Shown: one piece after another, positions 49,694 to 64,000 of the stretch
Numbering within the stretch: position 1 is the stretch's first letter
Layout: the number at the start of each line of letters is the position of its first letter
Source of the DNA: Mangifera indica
Lineage: Eukaryota > Streptophyta > Magnoliopsida > Sapindales > Anacardiaceae
Length of the DNA: 64,000 nucleotides
Direction of reading: 5' to 3'
NCBI RefSeq assembly: GCF_011075055.1
Contig: NW_025401167.1
Location: forward strand, 1-64,000
Translations under genes and position numbers: made by a program
Notes under the pieces: model-generated
The model's input: the letters and a program-made list of their open reading frames with translations, nothing else
Databases searched by the model: none
What the model was told of the DNA's origin: nothing

Positions 49694-52600
49694 TTAGTTC
49701 TTTTTTGGTAACTTCGGCCGCGGCTTCATGCTGGCTCTTCTAGCAACATCCCATGCCTTCTGTGGTGCATATATACCTAGCTGTGCCGCAAAAAATGACT
49801 CATACCCGGGGGAATCAAATGCAAATCCGGTATGTTTTGATAATTCTCGTGGGAGTTGAGCTATTGCAAAGCTTCTCGCCTCCTCTGGTGTAAGCTGGTT
49901 ACCAACCTCTAACAAGCCTGTCCCCCTTTCATCAGGCTCATGCCTGTGGATTTCCTGAACAATCTGAAAATCATAGGGTGCAAACCATCTTTGAACACTG
50001 CATTGAAACAAACATTTAGTGTCAAATATAATTGAGAAAATGTAGCTTTAGGCACCATTAAAAATCAAAAACCAAATAAGCCAATGCCATGAAAAGCAAC
50101 AAAAAGAAAATTATCAGGGCATTATGATCACATGCGCGAATGCATTTTGTGCCAAAATTATTTTTTTGGGTGGAAGTATCCAACACTAAACAATCATACA
50201 TGCTTAAGATCAGCAAATTGAAGCATGATAACAACTATCAAGAATGCATGACCACACACTGATGACACATGACATTTCACAAGAATAACTGTAGTACTTC
50301 AACATGTGTTTCTGAACCTTACCCTTGATAAATGAAGTCACCAAAAAGCGCAACTACTGGAACAAGAATAAGTGTAAAGTAGAAATAGAATGTACTCATT
50401 AAGACGTATATGACAAAATAAACATTCTCCTGCAGTGAATATAAGAAAAGATTTTAAAAAAGGCAAATCAGAACATAGAAAAATACAATAGTGGTACTGG
50501 TGATAGACACCCCCCACAAGAGAAACAGAGGAGGCAGAGCACTCACCTGTCGATCATGTGGAGTCGTGATACCTGAATATAAAAAAACAAATATAAACCA
50601 TGCTAAGATGCTGCCCCCAACAGTTATATAATGATATCTCGTGATTGAATTGCACATCATAAGAAGACGCAAATTGACAGTTACTACAACACATGTGAAA
50701 GCCATCGTGCTGACATCCCAAATACCAAATATTTTGCCTGATGAATTTTGACCACCAAAACTGGAAGAGGCCACGAAGTAATAAAGGACTAAAGACTGGT
50801 AGACAGAAAAGAAGGCCCAAACTGCCACGACTCTCCATGTGAAAAAGACATTCTTTATTCCTTCCCGGTATAGCTCAGGGTAGTTTTTTGAAAGGGCTGC
50901 ACTGACATCCTGACAAAAAGAAAATTTAACAAAGAAACAACATGATATTATGGTAATTGCTTCAGTGCAGTAAAAAGTTCTAGTCAAAAGTCATTAAAAT
51001 GGATGCAGTACCTTCTCAAAAAGTCCTAGCACTATAACGGGCATGGATGTAAATATAACATTAAACAATGACTGGAACCAATCATCATAGAATCTTTGAC
51101 CAGAAAATCCAGCATGAAAGGTGAACCAAAATTGAGTCAAAGTGAAAGTAAGATTCTTATAGAAGAAGTATGTCACAACCTGAAATAAGAAATTACTGTA
51201 AACAATTATCACTCAAACACAGTATTTAACAGAGTTCTGAATGTGTAATGAACACAAACCTTGCATATTCTAAGATATGACCAACGACCATGCACAAGAA
51301 GTAAATCTGTAAGGTAGCGAAACTGGGCAATGGCAAAATCACTAGCCATCACTGCTTGCATTCCTTCCTGCCCACTTATTCCTATGCCAATATGAGCAGC
51401 TTGAATCATGCTAACATCATTGGCACCATCGCCAATACTAAGCGTTATTTTTTTTGCACCTTTTTTGACCATACTTGTCACCTGAGAAGGAAACACATTA
51501 AGGTATTACCACTGGTTCAACCTGTAACCAAACAGTAATTTTCCCACACCAAGAACAATTCAGTATGAGTAAATTTAAATGAAAAGCACATCTCAAGAGA
51601 AAGAGATACCAAAAACAGGAAGACTGAAATGAAGTGTTCAGAATTGCATGGTACACAGCCAATTTTCTTGAGTTTAGATTCCCTCAGGAACCTTACCTGT
51701 GCCTTCTGTAAAGGAGAAACTCGGCAGCAGACGACAGAACTACAATTCAAGCTCAAGTTGAGCAGCATTACACGCAAACTAGGCTCCAATGCATACATCA
51801 AGCATTTTCCATCAATAACAAGAGCTAATTTTGGTCCAGATACAGAGCGCATATATTGATGTGCTTCCTCCAGGTAGTTTTTAAGGTCTCTTTTTACTTC
51901 TTCCCTCAAAACACGTGCAATTTCCACTGGGTCACCCTGACACCAGGCATTCAATTAAAAATTATCATTAAGCTAATTATAGACATTGACAATTGGTAAA
52001 AATACTACCTTTACATCTAAACCATTGTTAGCTAAGGAATGCTACTTACCCTTTCTTCAACTTCTCTAATAGCATCAGTTTCTGAACTGATGATAAACTG
52101 CTTCATTCCATTGTTAATTAAGTTGCACGCTAAAGCAAATTAAAAGCAGAGATATAAATCTCAAGGGCAAAAAACACAAAATATCTTAATTCAAGATATA
52201 TTTCAAAGAGCCAAACCAGGTCATCTAAATTTACTGACTCACCATAGGCAATATTTATTGCCGTTTCCAATTTGTCTCCTGTTAGCACCCAAATCTTAAT
52301 TCCAGCTCTAGAAAGAGTCTCTATGCAAGCTGGTACTCCTTTTTGAAGTTTATCTTCTATAGCAGTGCAACCAATCAAAACAAGATCCTTCTCTATAAGC
52401 TCTGCCACCTGAATAATTTTCACATTTTCTCAGTGATACACACTTAGAATGACATCCCAGTAAAAGAAAAACATGATTAAAATATTTCGCAATAAAGAAA
52501 CAGATAAACTGTTTCAAAATTGCATCTAAAGATCATGCTCCATTCTTTCTATATTTTGACTATAATCCTCTGACACTAATTCAGAATGATATAAAGAAGC

Positions 52601-55600
52601 ATTTTTCACTTCGCCATATCTGAAGCCAAATAACGTAGATAATTTAGCAGAACATAATAAAATTTAACTGAAACTAATCACTAACTCCGAATTATAAGCA
52701 CTTCCCTCTCAAGACAATAAATCATTAAAGTAAAACTGGCAATGAAGATAGCTTCAAATTAACTAAAGAAATAATATGTAGCTTCTAATGAACACACACT
52801 TTAGCTCAAAAGTAAAATCATCGAAATCAAAGAGTATGGATCATCAAACTATTTCACAAAAAACTGAAGCAACTTTAAAAAAAAATGTTCTGTAAGTGAT
52901 GAAACACAAAACTATATATATATATAGATATATATACACATACACATGCTTCTTTCCAAATAAATATTAAATGCCAACCACGAAAAGAAAAAATGTAGAG
53001 CATCACACAAGTAAAAAATGAATATGTTAGAATGTCCATTGTTTAGACGTTATATTAATCTTGTAAGCATATTTTCTTAAGTAGCTATCAATTATTATAA
53101 CAAAAAGACAACATTTCCAAACAGAATTCACCTCATCCAACTTCTGCTCACGATCTCGCAGAGAGGACTTAGCCTGAATAAATTTCTCATTCCATCTTTC
53201 ATACATATCAGGACTCAAATCTCTATAGGCCAGGCAAAGCGTTCGCAACCCAGAAGCTCCAAATTGTTCCAAGTGTTCCCTAGTTACTTTCTTCAAGTCT
53301 TCATTTCCATCAGCCAGTCTCTCATAAATGACAGTGTCAGCACCCTGTGAAAAGCATCATTTCTAGCCAAAGGTCAATTTCTTCATCAAATGAAATTAGC
53401 AATATGTAAGAATCAAAACGACACAATTACCTTACTATACAAAACAAGCCTACCGTCAGGATATCGACATACAACAGACTGGCGCTTCCTCGTACTATTA
53501 TGCACCAAGGATTACAGTTATTTAGTTTATCAACCAAGAACATGCTAGATGAATATATTCAAGGAAGAATATATGCCAACCTATTAAATTCAAGAACATT
53601 GAGAATCTCATATGACACATCTTGCATTTTACCCATCTTCTCTGCATGAGATTCACGAACATAAATCATAGTAGGTGTACGCCTGAGAACAGATACAAGG
53701 ATTAGCAAAAGCTCCCTCAATTTATACCAAAACCAGATGTCAAATTCCCTCAAGGCCATTAGGTTGTGGGAGAGTGCCTCATCCAAGATCAATTAGTTGA
53801 TAGGCTAATGGCTAAATACCATGTTTGATAACTACTATAAAACTTAGAAGCTTCATGAAAAGGTCTAAAACAGAATAAGATTACAAACCTGTAAAAGAAA
53901 AACCCAAATTTTTTTGCGGCGGTAACCAATGCAGCCTCATCAGGAGAGGCAGCTTGATAAGTGATCCTTTCTGGGGATTCATCACCTTCTGGAAGCACAG
54001 TATGACAAATAGCAAGGCATCTAAAAAATTCCTACATGACAAGCAAAAAATCTCACTTGAAAAGCCATAGGTAATTTGGGGTTCAAGGATACTTTTGTTC
54101 TGGATTGCACAATTCAGGCATCAAGCAACATCAGAATTAATAAAATATATTTTCATAAATTGTTCGAAGCTTTGTGAAGAGCCAAAAGTGTTCTTTGTGA
54201 AAATGTTATAGGTCAGTCCCTATCCCCTCATTTGCAACAATAATACTAATAAAGAAATTTAACTTGATAAGCATTAATAACAGATTAAAATATTACTAGT
54301 TGTGATATAATAAATAGGCTCCCTCAACAGCAACCCAAAGCAAAATAAGAATCCAAATTTATAGCTCAACCATAAAACAGGTTTGGCTTGCTCCACCAAG
54401 GCAACATACCAGTTATTCTGACACAAAACTATAAAACTCATGATCACACAAAGCAGAAAAATTGATATGTTGAGAAAACAAGGAGATTTCAATAGCAGAA
54501 TCTGTTGACATCAACCTACTGGAAGGAGTGACTGCAGCTGTAGGTGAACCTACACTAGGAAGGGGGCGCAGGTAGGATGCTATCATTAACTTCAAATTAT
54601 TGTCTAGATTTTTTTTTTAATTTTTACATTATTAATTTGAAACATAAATCTAATAAATGAAGTTCAAAATAGAAAACAAGATTTTACATTTCCTACTCCA
54701 AAATTATTTAATAAATTCCCCTGCACTGTTGAGGTTTGTAAAAAAATATACTATATCTTGATACTCTTAAAGTGCCCTTTCAAATAAATTCATGGTTTCA
54801 CCATTGCCTTCATCATTTTATCCAGGGAAAAAAAAATCAGATAGAAACTCATACAAGTAGATAGAATTAAATTATTCTAATTTACCATCACATTTATTAG
54901 TTATCAAAAATCATTTTTTTCATGAAAAAATAAAATTTAGTGGGGAACAAAAGATTTATTATTTCTGCCATTACAAAAGTTCATCGTTGAAACAGTACTC
55001 CTATCATATGAAATATAACCGCTGATCTCACATTCTGTTCATAAGAAACAAAACAAGCTACCTTGCAAATGTCAGGATTAGGCTCATTCCTCCAAGCACC
55101 CCGAAGAAGTCTTGGATCATCAAAATTAAAACCTTTCTCATTAGGTGCATTGGCTGGCTTTTCTGGCTGTAGAAGTACAATAACATTAGACATATCATGA
55201 CCTTTGTAACATAAAAATCAGGTGTCATGACGAAATCACATATTGATGACAAAGTGTACCTCCTGAATTTTTCTGCCAGTCTGCCTTGCAACCCCCCTCT
55301 CTATTTCAGTGATACCAGTTCCATAGATCTCTCCTCCAATTGAACACTTAAAGAACTCCATTAAGTTTCTTGTTAAAGTTCCAGTTTTATCAGAAAATAT
55401 ATATTCCACCTGACCAATTCACAGCATAAGGAATCATGACTTTGACTATACAATCTTCATAGAATTAAATAAAATAAATAAAATAGCTTGTCACAGCTCA
55501 TTTACAAAAGTCAACATGGTAAGAAACATGTTGCAGTTAATCATTTTGTTGGCAAAGACTGTCAAGGAACATATTGCACTCTGATGATCCTGCCGTATAT

Positions 55601-58600
55601 TATTATTACGTTTTGTTCCTAGTTATCCCAAAGACCCTTAAATATTGAAGGTCTTCAGAAATCTCTCCCCTCTCCTTAGATAAAGGTGAAAACTTATAGT
55701 CCCCCCTAAGGGCAGGCATATCTGCTAATAGTGGATTTTCTTAAGCTCATACAAATGATTTCATAGAGGTATTGCAATGACTCTTGGCGTTTATAATCTA
55801 TGCAAACATCAAGGCAGTGATCTTGTAATAGAGTTCACATACTCTAGACGCTACACAGTTTATGGACAGAGACTGACTCCCTTTTAGTTATCTTTTCGTC
55901 TTCACAAGAAGTCCATGTTTCTTCCTAGGCCTCATCATACCGTATGTCTCTTCCATGTCTTCAGAACTTGAACAACTTATTTTCTCATATTAAATGAGTG
56001 GAATTAACTAGCAAATACTCTTGCTAACATAGGTTTGTTACATCCCTCATTCACAATTACTGTTTAATCTCACACTGAAGTGGTGCATGATGCTCTTCTA
56101 TTTCCAGGGAAATTCTCCACCAACTGATATTTAATTGTATCTATTGTAATCCTCTTTTCACTTATCTCATAGCATATAACTTTAAGAAACTTCCTCTACA
56201 GTTTTTTTTTTGAAAAAAAAAACAAAAAAGGTATACATGGATTAACTTTACCTGTCCTAATTCTTCATTCAAATTGGATGTCCGAGCCAAAGCAGGAGTG
56301 CTGGTTTCAGCATGGTACATGCTTAAATCCTTGTTAATAAATTGAGTGGACTGGAAAAACTTGATTGTCTGAAATTGCATGGGAGAGACATTTCAATCAT
56401 ACTCTTCATGCACAGCTAGAGCAGTCAAAAAATTGTAATTTGCAAAGAAACCTACCTCAATGGAAACATACAGGGAAATGGGGATAATTGGGGAGTAGAG
56501 AGTAATTAATGTAAACATATTCAGCACAAAAACCTGCAGAACCAAGAAACAGAATCAACTAAGTAAATCAAGATTAACAACAAATGGCACTTTAGGAACT
56601 TTATGGTACCAGAAAACGGTTGTCAGGGTTGAATTGATCATCATCCACACTTCCAGTCATTTTCTGAAGACCTAAGTAGTACTGCTTTTTATCAATGAAT
56701 ATAGCACTGCAGAATTTCAAGTGGAAAAACTTGCATTGGAAAATATATGAAACGAAAAACAAAAAAGATAACTAAAAGGGAAAAAATGATAGCAATTAAA
56801 TATAGAAGTACAGACAGAAGAAATGTCAAACCTTCCTATAGATCCAATCAGACACATTACAGAGAGAGTGCCAAAAAGAGCGAGTATAAGCTTGTCAAGT
56901 TTCCGCTCTAAGGTACTTCTTTTGGAAGGAATATTCATGGAGTTCATCATGACCTACAGTTCCAACCCCAAATCACAATTATCCAAGAGATGAAATAATC
57001 AGAACTAGGGACAAAAGTCAGGGAATTAAGAGCAAAACAACCCATGCTTATCAGATAGAAACAAAATCAGAAACTTCTGGAAAAAGCATACTGTTAAACA
57101 AGTTTAGAAAAAAAAGTAACACTTAAAATCCCAGGATTCAGGATTGATCCAATTAGTAACTTATTGAAAAACTTCATTGTGCTGACAACATTTACAAAAT
57201 GTGTAACTTCCACTGAGATAGAAAATTTCCATCACCATGAAAATAAAATCATTGCAAACAAGCATCTTCTGTTGCATTGCACGTCACAATTACGAACCTT
57301 TGTTTCATGACCAGCAAAAACGACAACCCCAGTGATGTACTCGGTGTTCCTGAGACTACATCCCTGAAACCACAGTGCTTGAGTTACTGAGTAAATATAA
57401 TTCTAGTTTGCAATGACTAAACAGCATCTATTAGTGAAAAAAAAAAAGGATCAACAGTGACAATGAAAACAAGAGATTCCAGAAAATGCATAATCAATGA
57501 TTGGTCCCAGAAAAAAACAAAGAGAATTTCACAAATGCATACTTTCTAACAGAATTCCAAAGAGCTGAAAAGACAATGAAATATGAAAACTAATTTGATT
57601 AAATAAAAAAGAGATTGAAGGACTGACATAACATATTATTAGCAGAATTGTGAAATTCTATAAAAAAGTTCAGGAAAGACATTCTGGCTTAAGTTTCAAT
57701 ACGCTTAAAGTAGACTGCACAGAAAAGGGAACATACTCTTAGCAAAATTTGGTTTGGATTGAGTGGTAAGGTTTGTTTTTGCATTATAAGATTGCCAGTG
57801 AAAGTGTACAATGAATTGTTCGGTTGCTCACATCGAATTTCACCTGCCATGAAAATTGACTGTTAATAATAAGAAATTAGATAGCGAGGGAAATAACAGA
57901 GTAAATCAGCTTCAAATGGATTGAGAAAACCAACTCCCACAAAGCTTAAACTAGCAGTTCTGTATTAACTCCAAGACACAAGTAGATATATGAGGCAACA
58001 ACTGATGATTCAGCACATGAAATAAAACAATGGTCCAAGCATAAAGTCTACAGCAAGAAAAATAATAAAATCATAAAAGATGGCCAAGGAAAATCTATAG
58101 GATGTATAGATGATAACTGAGTAAAGATTGACCTCAGGAACTCAATAGAGTAGAATTTACATTTATATGTTATTCAATATTTCTATGACTGAATCAACAC
58201 AATAACAGAATCCATAAGCTACAATAGTCCTACCCTCCCCATTCACTTGCTTATCTTCTTTGTCACATCATCTTCTTACATAACTTCCACGGGGACTCAT
58301 ACAGCCAGTATTTGTATCTTTCATGAATGAAAACTCTTCCTATTTACCATAAAATTTTGAGAAAATGCTGAACAGCGTAATATTAAAGTGTGCATAATAT
58401 AGGTCTTTGAAGAGACAAAACTGATTAGAAGAACAACTAAAAAGGTTCAACCTTTGAATTCAGAGGCTTTTTCAGGATTCAAGTAATCCCATGTCTTTTC
58501 CAATGCCTTTCTGATCTTCAAATTTGTTTCCCCATCCAAATTTGCAGTCTGCAACCAAAATGAAAATTTGAAGAAACATAAACCATGGAATCAAACATAA

Positions 58601-61600
58601 CATAACAGAGAATTAACTTTTATCAGATAAACTGAAAAGTCAACAAAACCATATCAAATAGTACAACAGAGAATAGTTGAACCTCAATATAGCAAACACC
58701 ATCTGCATTTGTACTAGCAAGGAAAAGGATATCTGCAGGAAAAAATTGATCCTTCATTACCTGCAAAAGATACAAAATTCCACTAATATTTGATATCATA
58801 TTTGATACTATAGATGATTTTCACATACTTAACCAAAACAAAATAAATAGAGATCTTATATTACCCAAACGAGCAGAATACATAATTCAAAAATCTTAGC
58901 ATTGAAAGTCAAAAAATGATGTTGCTTTGCCTCAATTCATAATTCCATATTGGCAAAGTGAATAATGTTAACTGGAGTAAATACATATAACAAGCAATCA
59001 GTTTTTACTACACCTACAAGATAAGGTTTGCACGTGATATTATATTATTCCTAAATGTTGACACTATCAATTATTTGGAAGAAACTTGGAGACAAAAACT
59101 CTGGCTAAACCCGAAAGCCCAGGATTCACCCATCAAAGTGGAGTTGAATTCATGCAAAAGTGGCAAACCTCCCAATGCTAAGGCAAAAACAGGTTTCCAT
59201 ATAGCTTAGCCAATCACATATATCAAAACATAAAACAACAAAAATAACAATAATAATAAGAAGAAATGGAGATCCTAACTTAATATGCCAAAAGAGAATA
59301 ACATTAATAATATTTTACTCACATCCAAGTGACTACTACAGTACCTAGGGGGCACAAAACTAAAATGCATGGGACTCTTAAAAGATAAAAAACAAAACAC
59401 CAAATGTAAGTAAACAGGTATGTGTTTTAGAAGAAAGGAGAAAAGAAGCATAAGGTGAATTATAAGATTCGACAGGGTAAATTGTACACAAATGGTCAAT
59501 TAATCAGCATTCATTCTGAACTAGGAATTCCAATCACATGCACTAGGGGAACAAAGACAAACAGATTTAAACTAGCCCAATAAAAAATTTATCTCCGAAA
59601 GGAAATATCACAACGCCAAATGACATGTCTAGGACACAGTGAAAAAATTCAGTGGAGTTGATAAACAACATCCCTTGCAATGTACAGTAGATATCCTGCA
59701 TTATATTAAAATTTAAGAAACCAGATCTCATCATATGACAAATCAACAAATGCTAAAATACATAAAAAGTGCAACAAACTCACCCTGACAATATCTCCAA
59801 CCTGCAGCTTCTTCCAAGGAATAGGCACCCACCTTTGATCTTGCAGTACCTCTATAGGAGTACTATTTATTGCCATGTCATTCTGGAAACGCTTCTGTTG
59901 CACGCAATTTGAAAGGAAAAAATAAACACACAAGTAGAAATAGCGGTAAGTGACAGACAAACTTCGCTCCTCAAGTTAAACCACTCAAACACTTAAACTA
60001 TAGTGTGTCTCAAGAGCTACACATATCTCCCATGCCTTTATAACAAAAAACAACTAAGATGGCATACTTCCATGAGCAAAAACTGCAATACTCACCCAGT
60101 CTTCCCATGCCTCTTTAATCAGTGAGACCAAAAGCACCAGACTCAAAGGAACCACATTTGTCACAGGATTCACAGGACTGCATGATTAAAAAATTGTTAG
60201 CCAGTTAATCGTTATGACACATCAGGATGTAAATTACTCTTGTTTGATAAATAATTAAATAGAGCATCACAAAATGGCATTATTTAACTTAAAAAATAAG
60301 AGTAGTTTAGTTGAAAGTGAAAATTATGAGAGCCAAGCTGAATCCAGGAATGTTTGGGAAAATTGTCACAACTACCGTAAACCATGTTTAAGCAGTCAAC
60401 AGAATATGTGTACCTCCCCAACATATTTTAAAAGAAACTCCCCACCTTAGGTTTAAATGGCCATACCTCATTGGTGTAGTTGACAAAATAGAGATCATGA
60501 GAAAGTAGCAATTAGCCACCCGCCTGAACTGTCAGAGTAAACACAATTTCTTTCAGGAACAAAAGAAATCAATAAAAAAAAAAAAAAATCTTTTATTGTT
60601 ATCCTAACTGTTTCATATAGAAATGACTTAGTTGGCTTCAAACAAAACATTATTAAATGCATAAAAAAAAGATAAAATAAAACTTATCCTCTTAATTCAG
60701 ATATAAGCAAGCTTAAAATCCAGGTTACCTGTTCAAACAATCCTTTTGGTAGAAAGGTTAAAACATTGTACTTTGTAGTTGCTATAGAATTCCCCTGAAA
60801 CAAATGATTCAATACTAATCAAAACCACACCATTACAACCAGAAGCAAGCAAGCAAAAGATTAAGATTTCATCACAACAGTTAAGATTATTCATTTTTTA
60901 GATACCACATTCTTAAAAGTGTAGTTTACAAATCAAATTATAAATTCAACATGTGTATGCAAGTGAATAGACAGAGCTACCATATTGGATCAAGTAAAAA
61001 TATTCATATACATCAATTTTTATGACTAATTAGTCCCAATCCTCTGATTGCTATTATTAAGATACCCTCTGTAGATTAGTACATTATGAGCATAGGCTTT
61101 GAACCAAAAAAGGCAAGTCTGTGATGGTGAGAACATACATTTTTTGCAAAATTATTTGCAAATCTCTTAGTAAATTACTTGCCTTGTCAGTTTACATTTA
61201 AATTATTGATCAAGAAAACATGTGTTTCAAAAGTTAGGAAAATCCTATCTGGCGTGTTCAGTTCTGGAGCATAAACTTGATCGTCAAATCATTTTTCAAA
61301 CTAGTTGATAAGAAATAATTAGTTTTTTCATTGTCAGTACTACTCTTCCATATTGGATAAAACAATGGAAGACAGAAAAGCTGCATTGCTGAAACTTCAT
61401 GAGTCGATCAATCTTGAAGTGCTTGGGACCAAATATAATGAAAATACTTCCATGTTTGCATTTACCATGGTCTATAAAGAAATGGAATGAAGTAGTTAAA
61501 CGGGAATACTCAAGTACTTTAAGGACACATTAAGACTATAGAACAATGGAAAACCTAAGTACTTTAAGGACAGATTATGACTACGGATTAAGTTGCACCT

Positions 61601-62808
61601 AATATATAGAGCTCAGTTGTATTTGACTGCGACTTGCTCAAGTTTCATCCTTAAAAATACATTTGTTTCTTTACTAGCAAAATTTAAATTTGACCCTATG
61701 ACTTATCTTTACCAAACACTGGACCTAATTCCTGAGTGCACTCCAAACAAACTTATTTTAATTTTAGAATATTTGGTGATCAAATAGGTTTATTTACTTG
61801 TTGATACTTGTACGCTTCAAGAAAAACATTTTTACTCTGTGCACTGCAGCCTATGCAAGAAACCTACCAAACAAGAGACAGCAAGTAGCAAGTTCAATTA
61901 CTGAAATTACTAGTCAATAAGAGAGAAAAAGATGGGAAGAGGATTTATTATCCCTTCCGTCCATTTGGTTAAAATCATGCAGATAAGAGAAAAGACAAAG
62001 ATTAGAACTTTCAATTTTGACAATTTGGTATCCTTTGGGAAGAGAGATAATCTTTACAGGTCAAAATTACCATTACAAGTTTGTATGTTTATGGTCATTG
62101 TTCTCTTAGAAAACATAAAAAATAATCTAATTTTTCTTTTTTTTATTTTCTTCTCTCAACAAGAAACTAGTAACTAAATTAATTTTCTTTACTCAATGTC
62201 TTTTCAGTTTTCCACTTCCCTCTTAAGACCATTATAATTATAGAAGGATTGGTTTCTAGGGGCTTGAGACTTTCTTCCTCTTTATATTTCGTTCAAGCCG
62301 CTAGGTTTTTTCCTCCCAAAACATTTCCTTCTTTGTTTTTTCCCTCTTACCAAACAAAGTGTTGATTAATTGTCAACCACCTCTTGAAATGATTAAAGTT
62401 TATGGTCTGATGAACCTAATTTCTACTTTGCTTCAGCACTTCGCGCTTGCCATTGTCTACTTAGCAGCCATCAAACCAAACATTAAACACTTAATTTCAA
62501 AGGTTCGTATTATACTAAGTTAAGTGAAGTTCCTCATTTCTCGGATCATCAAGAAAATAATAAGATTTCAGTAACCTGTTTATGCATATTTTATAAATAT
62601 ATACCAAAATAAAAGAAATAAAGAAAGAGATAACCTTGAATCGGAAAGGTTCATTGGCTTCGCGGTCATTACAGTGTATATTACGGCTACCAGGTGCCTG
62701 CGGCTGGACTCGGCCCAGTGTAACCGTACGCGGTGGCATGCGCTGGTAACCGTTCGATGATTGGCCCAATCTCGATGCAGACGACCTAACCCTATCCCAT
62801 CCGCTCAT
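49694..62808 (-). CDS. ALA3: Phospholipid-transporting P4-ATPase, ALA3 type (flippase)
   Basis: 27 exons in transcript order: 62635-62808, 60729-60794, 60467-60528, 60096-60177, 59784-59894, 58683-58760, 58452-58548, 57737-57843, 57298-57363, 56832-56953, 56610-56706, 56456-56533, 56252-56368, 55260-55409, 55062-55166, 53889-54031, 53581-53682, 53431-53494, 53132-53344, 52243-52408, 52050-52129, 51697-51936, 51260-51481, 51012-51179, 50547-50909, 50323-50429, 49694-49997. They join in phase to 1227 aa with GT-AG introns. Signatures: DGET (196-199), PISL in the fourth span (372-375), the phosphorylated aspartate D426 in DKTGTL, KGAD (607-610), TGDK (721-724) and GDGAND (857-862). A large C-terminal membrane block follows from about residue 900. 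ALA3 flips phospholipids at Golgi/trans-Golgi membranes with an ALIS beta subunit and supports vesicle budding. An in-frame ATG at 62916 would add 36 residues; MSGWDRVRS (62808) fits homologs better. The gene appears intact. Confidence 0.95.
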
Positions 62809-63682
62809 CTTCTTCCCGATCCAAACACCAAAAGCAAAACAATCGCAACTCCCAACCCGAAATCGATAACAATCCTCAATTGGATCGACTCTGTTCCCTG
62901 TATCTTGTAGATTCAATTAAGGTTCGTTAATAGAACCTTCTTTGTACGGACCACGGAGCAGATAATGACCCTGGCTTGTTGTTCATTCCCTGTTTCCCAT
63001 AAATTGGCAGTTACTTGCGCCCTGCTTTTTTTTTTTTTTTTTTTCGGTTTCTATTTCTATTTCTATTTATGTTTTGTGTGTTCCTTCTTTGTTAATCAAA
63101 TAAAAACAAGAAGCGCGTTACTTTTTTTTTTTTTTTGCCTCCGCTAGCCTGCTGATTTGGAATTTACTTTCCTCTTGAATCCCTACCACAGCTTGCACAC
63201 GCCAGCGCGTCTTTAAAACGTGGGTATGGGACCCACCACTTTGGATTGGGTCGATCTAGCGAAACGTGGAGCTGGGCGCGTGAACTTTAAAAGGTTAATG
63301 AACGGGGAGTGGTTGAAAGAAAAAGAAGATGATTTGTCCCTCTGAAGGAATTACGGAAAGAGTTACACGACGTCGTTTCTGGGAAATTTCCTTTCAGGGT
63401 TATATTGTTTTCTTGCTGCTTGGGAACTTCTTGTATCTAAACTGAAACGAAACTTTGTTCTGATAATAAATCACCTTGATGCCATATCCAACAATTATTC
63501 AACCAAAAAAAAAAAAAAATTATATTTGAAATAAAGGTAAATTCAAATTAAATCGAAATCAAATTTAGATTTACTTGAATATGATTTAGTTCAAAAAAAT
63601 CTAACTTGAGATTGACATAAAAGTGAATAATTCGTTTTTTTACTAACTATGTGAATAACATTAGGCATGTTGTCATCATTAG
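62809..63682. other. ALA3 leader and promoter region
   Basis: This region has a more balanced base composition than the flanking intergenic DNA, with two T-runs (63026-63044 and 63122-63136) and CG-containing segments near 63190-63380. It probably holds the ALA3 promoter, reading leftward. No open frame with a known domain is present. Confidence 0.45.
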
Positions 63683-63949
63683 TTGTATGGTTCAGCTAGT
63701 GCAGAGGCTCGTGAGATTAGCGATGAAGCTTTTTTCGACAATTTAACAATGGATGATAACGCAGAGAGCAGTCTCTATTTGTTAATTATGTTCTTACAAG
63801 CCTTTGTTTATAAAGCTCGAAGCGGGCCAAGAAAGCCTCCCGTTCCATCTTGCCCACCGGTGAATTTGAGCATCATTCGTGTTCAATTTATCATGCATTG
63901 TTTAATCACTGTCCAATTCGATCACATTAAGACTAAAAACACATTATGA
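63683..63949 (+). CDS. Possible first exon or fragment of an unrecognised gene
   Basis: An 88-codon frame starting MYGSASAEAREISDEAFF has protein-like composition up to about residue 59 (KPPVPSCPP). A GTGAAT splice-donor-like site follows at about 63860, after which the frame becomes low-quality. This suggests a real exon ending there and a gene continuing beyond the window, or a gene fragment. I do not recognise the family and no homologous domain is apparent. Confidence 0.25.
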   Translation: MYGSASAEAREISDEAFFDNLTMDDNAESSLYLLIMFLQAFVYKARSGPRKPPVPSCPPVNLSIIRVQFIMHCLITVQFDHIKTKNTL

Positions 63950-64000
63950 TATTAATTAGAGCTAGCCCTTTTAGATTTCTTCAGAGTACACCCCTGAAAC

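Noticed and set aside
62809..62916. Upstream in-frame ATG adding 36 residues to ALA3
   Set aside because: The extension is not like known ALA3 N termini, whereas MSGWDRVRS at 62808 leads straight into the conserved RTVTLG region. Kept as leader.

Overview
This is eudicot nuclear DNA: AT-rich, GT-AG introns, and plant-only families (CCHC-type R1-MYB, BIR-class LRR receptor pseudokinase, CLE peptide, ALA flippase). I cannot name the species. No tRNA, rRNA, CRISPR or prokaryotic feature was seen.

Genes from left to right: (1) a SHAQKYF-class MYB transcription factor of the MYB1R1/MYBD type (2102-3185, +, 3 exons, 305 aa). (2) Three tandem + strand copies of a BIR2-class LRR receptor-like pseudokinase. 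The first two (8207-8956 and 12476-13204) stop just after or within the membrane span. The third (16228-18042, 604 aa, one exon) is complete. (3) A PP2A catalytic subunit (24513-28478, -, 6 exons, 306 aa). (4) A CLE25-type peptide precursor (32929-34449, -, 2 exons, 97 aa), whose 40-nt second exon is too small for simple ORF calling. (5) An ALA3-type P4-ATPase phospholipid flippase (49694-62808, -, 27 exons, 1227 aa). All five intact gene models were joined exon by exon, with consistent phase and GT-AG borders throughout.

The space between genes is dominated by mobile DNA. One family of short Mutator-like (MULE) elements has ends like GGCCAAAAGACTTATTCCCA. It appears about a dozen times, and several copies have exact 9-bp target duplications. 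A second foldback family (45736-46675) also has an exact 9-bp duplication. hAT-type elements with TAGGGATGACAAT-like ends and 8-bp duplications lie at 6029, 20130 and 47915, the last carrying a nested 310-bp hAT MITE. A decayed Ty1/copia pol region with an adjacent LTR occupies about 36.9-40.2 kb.

The gene set (MYB, BIR, PP2A, CLE25/26, ALA3) matches what I recall of Arabidopsis neighbours: PP2A/CLE26/BIR4/MYBD around At1g69960-At1g70000, BIR2/CLE25 at At3g28450/28455, and ALA3/PP2A at At1g59820/59830. The window therefore looks like a less fractionated version of an ancient block. The most interesting local event is the BIR expansion. It leaves two ectodomain-plus-membrane-span copies with shared 5' flanks, and MITE insertions that date the duplications relative to each other.
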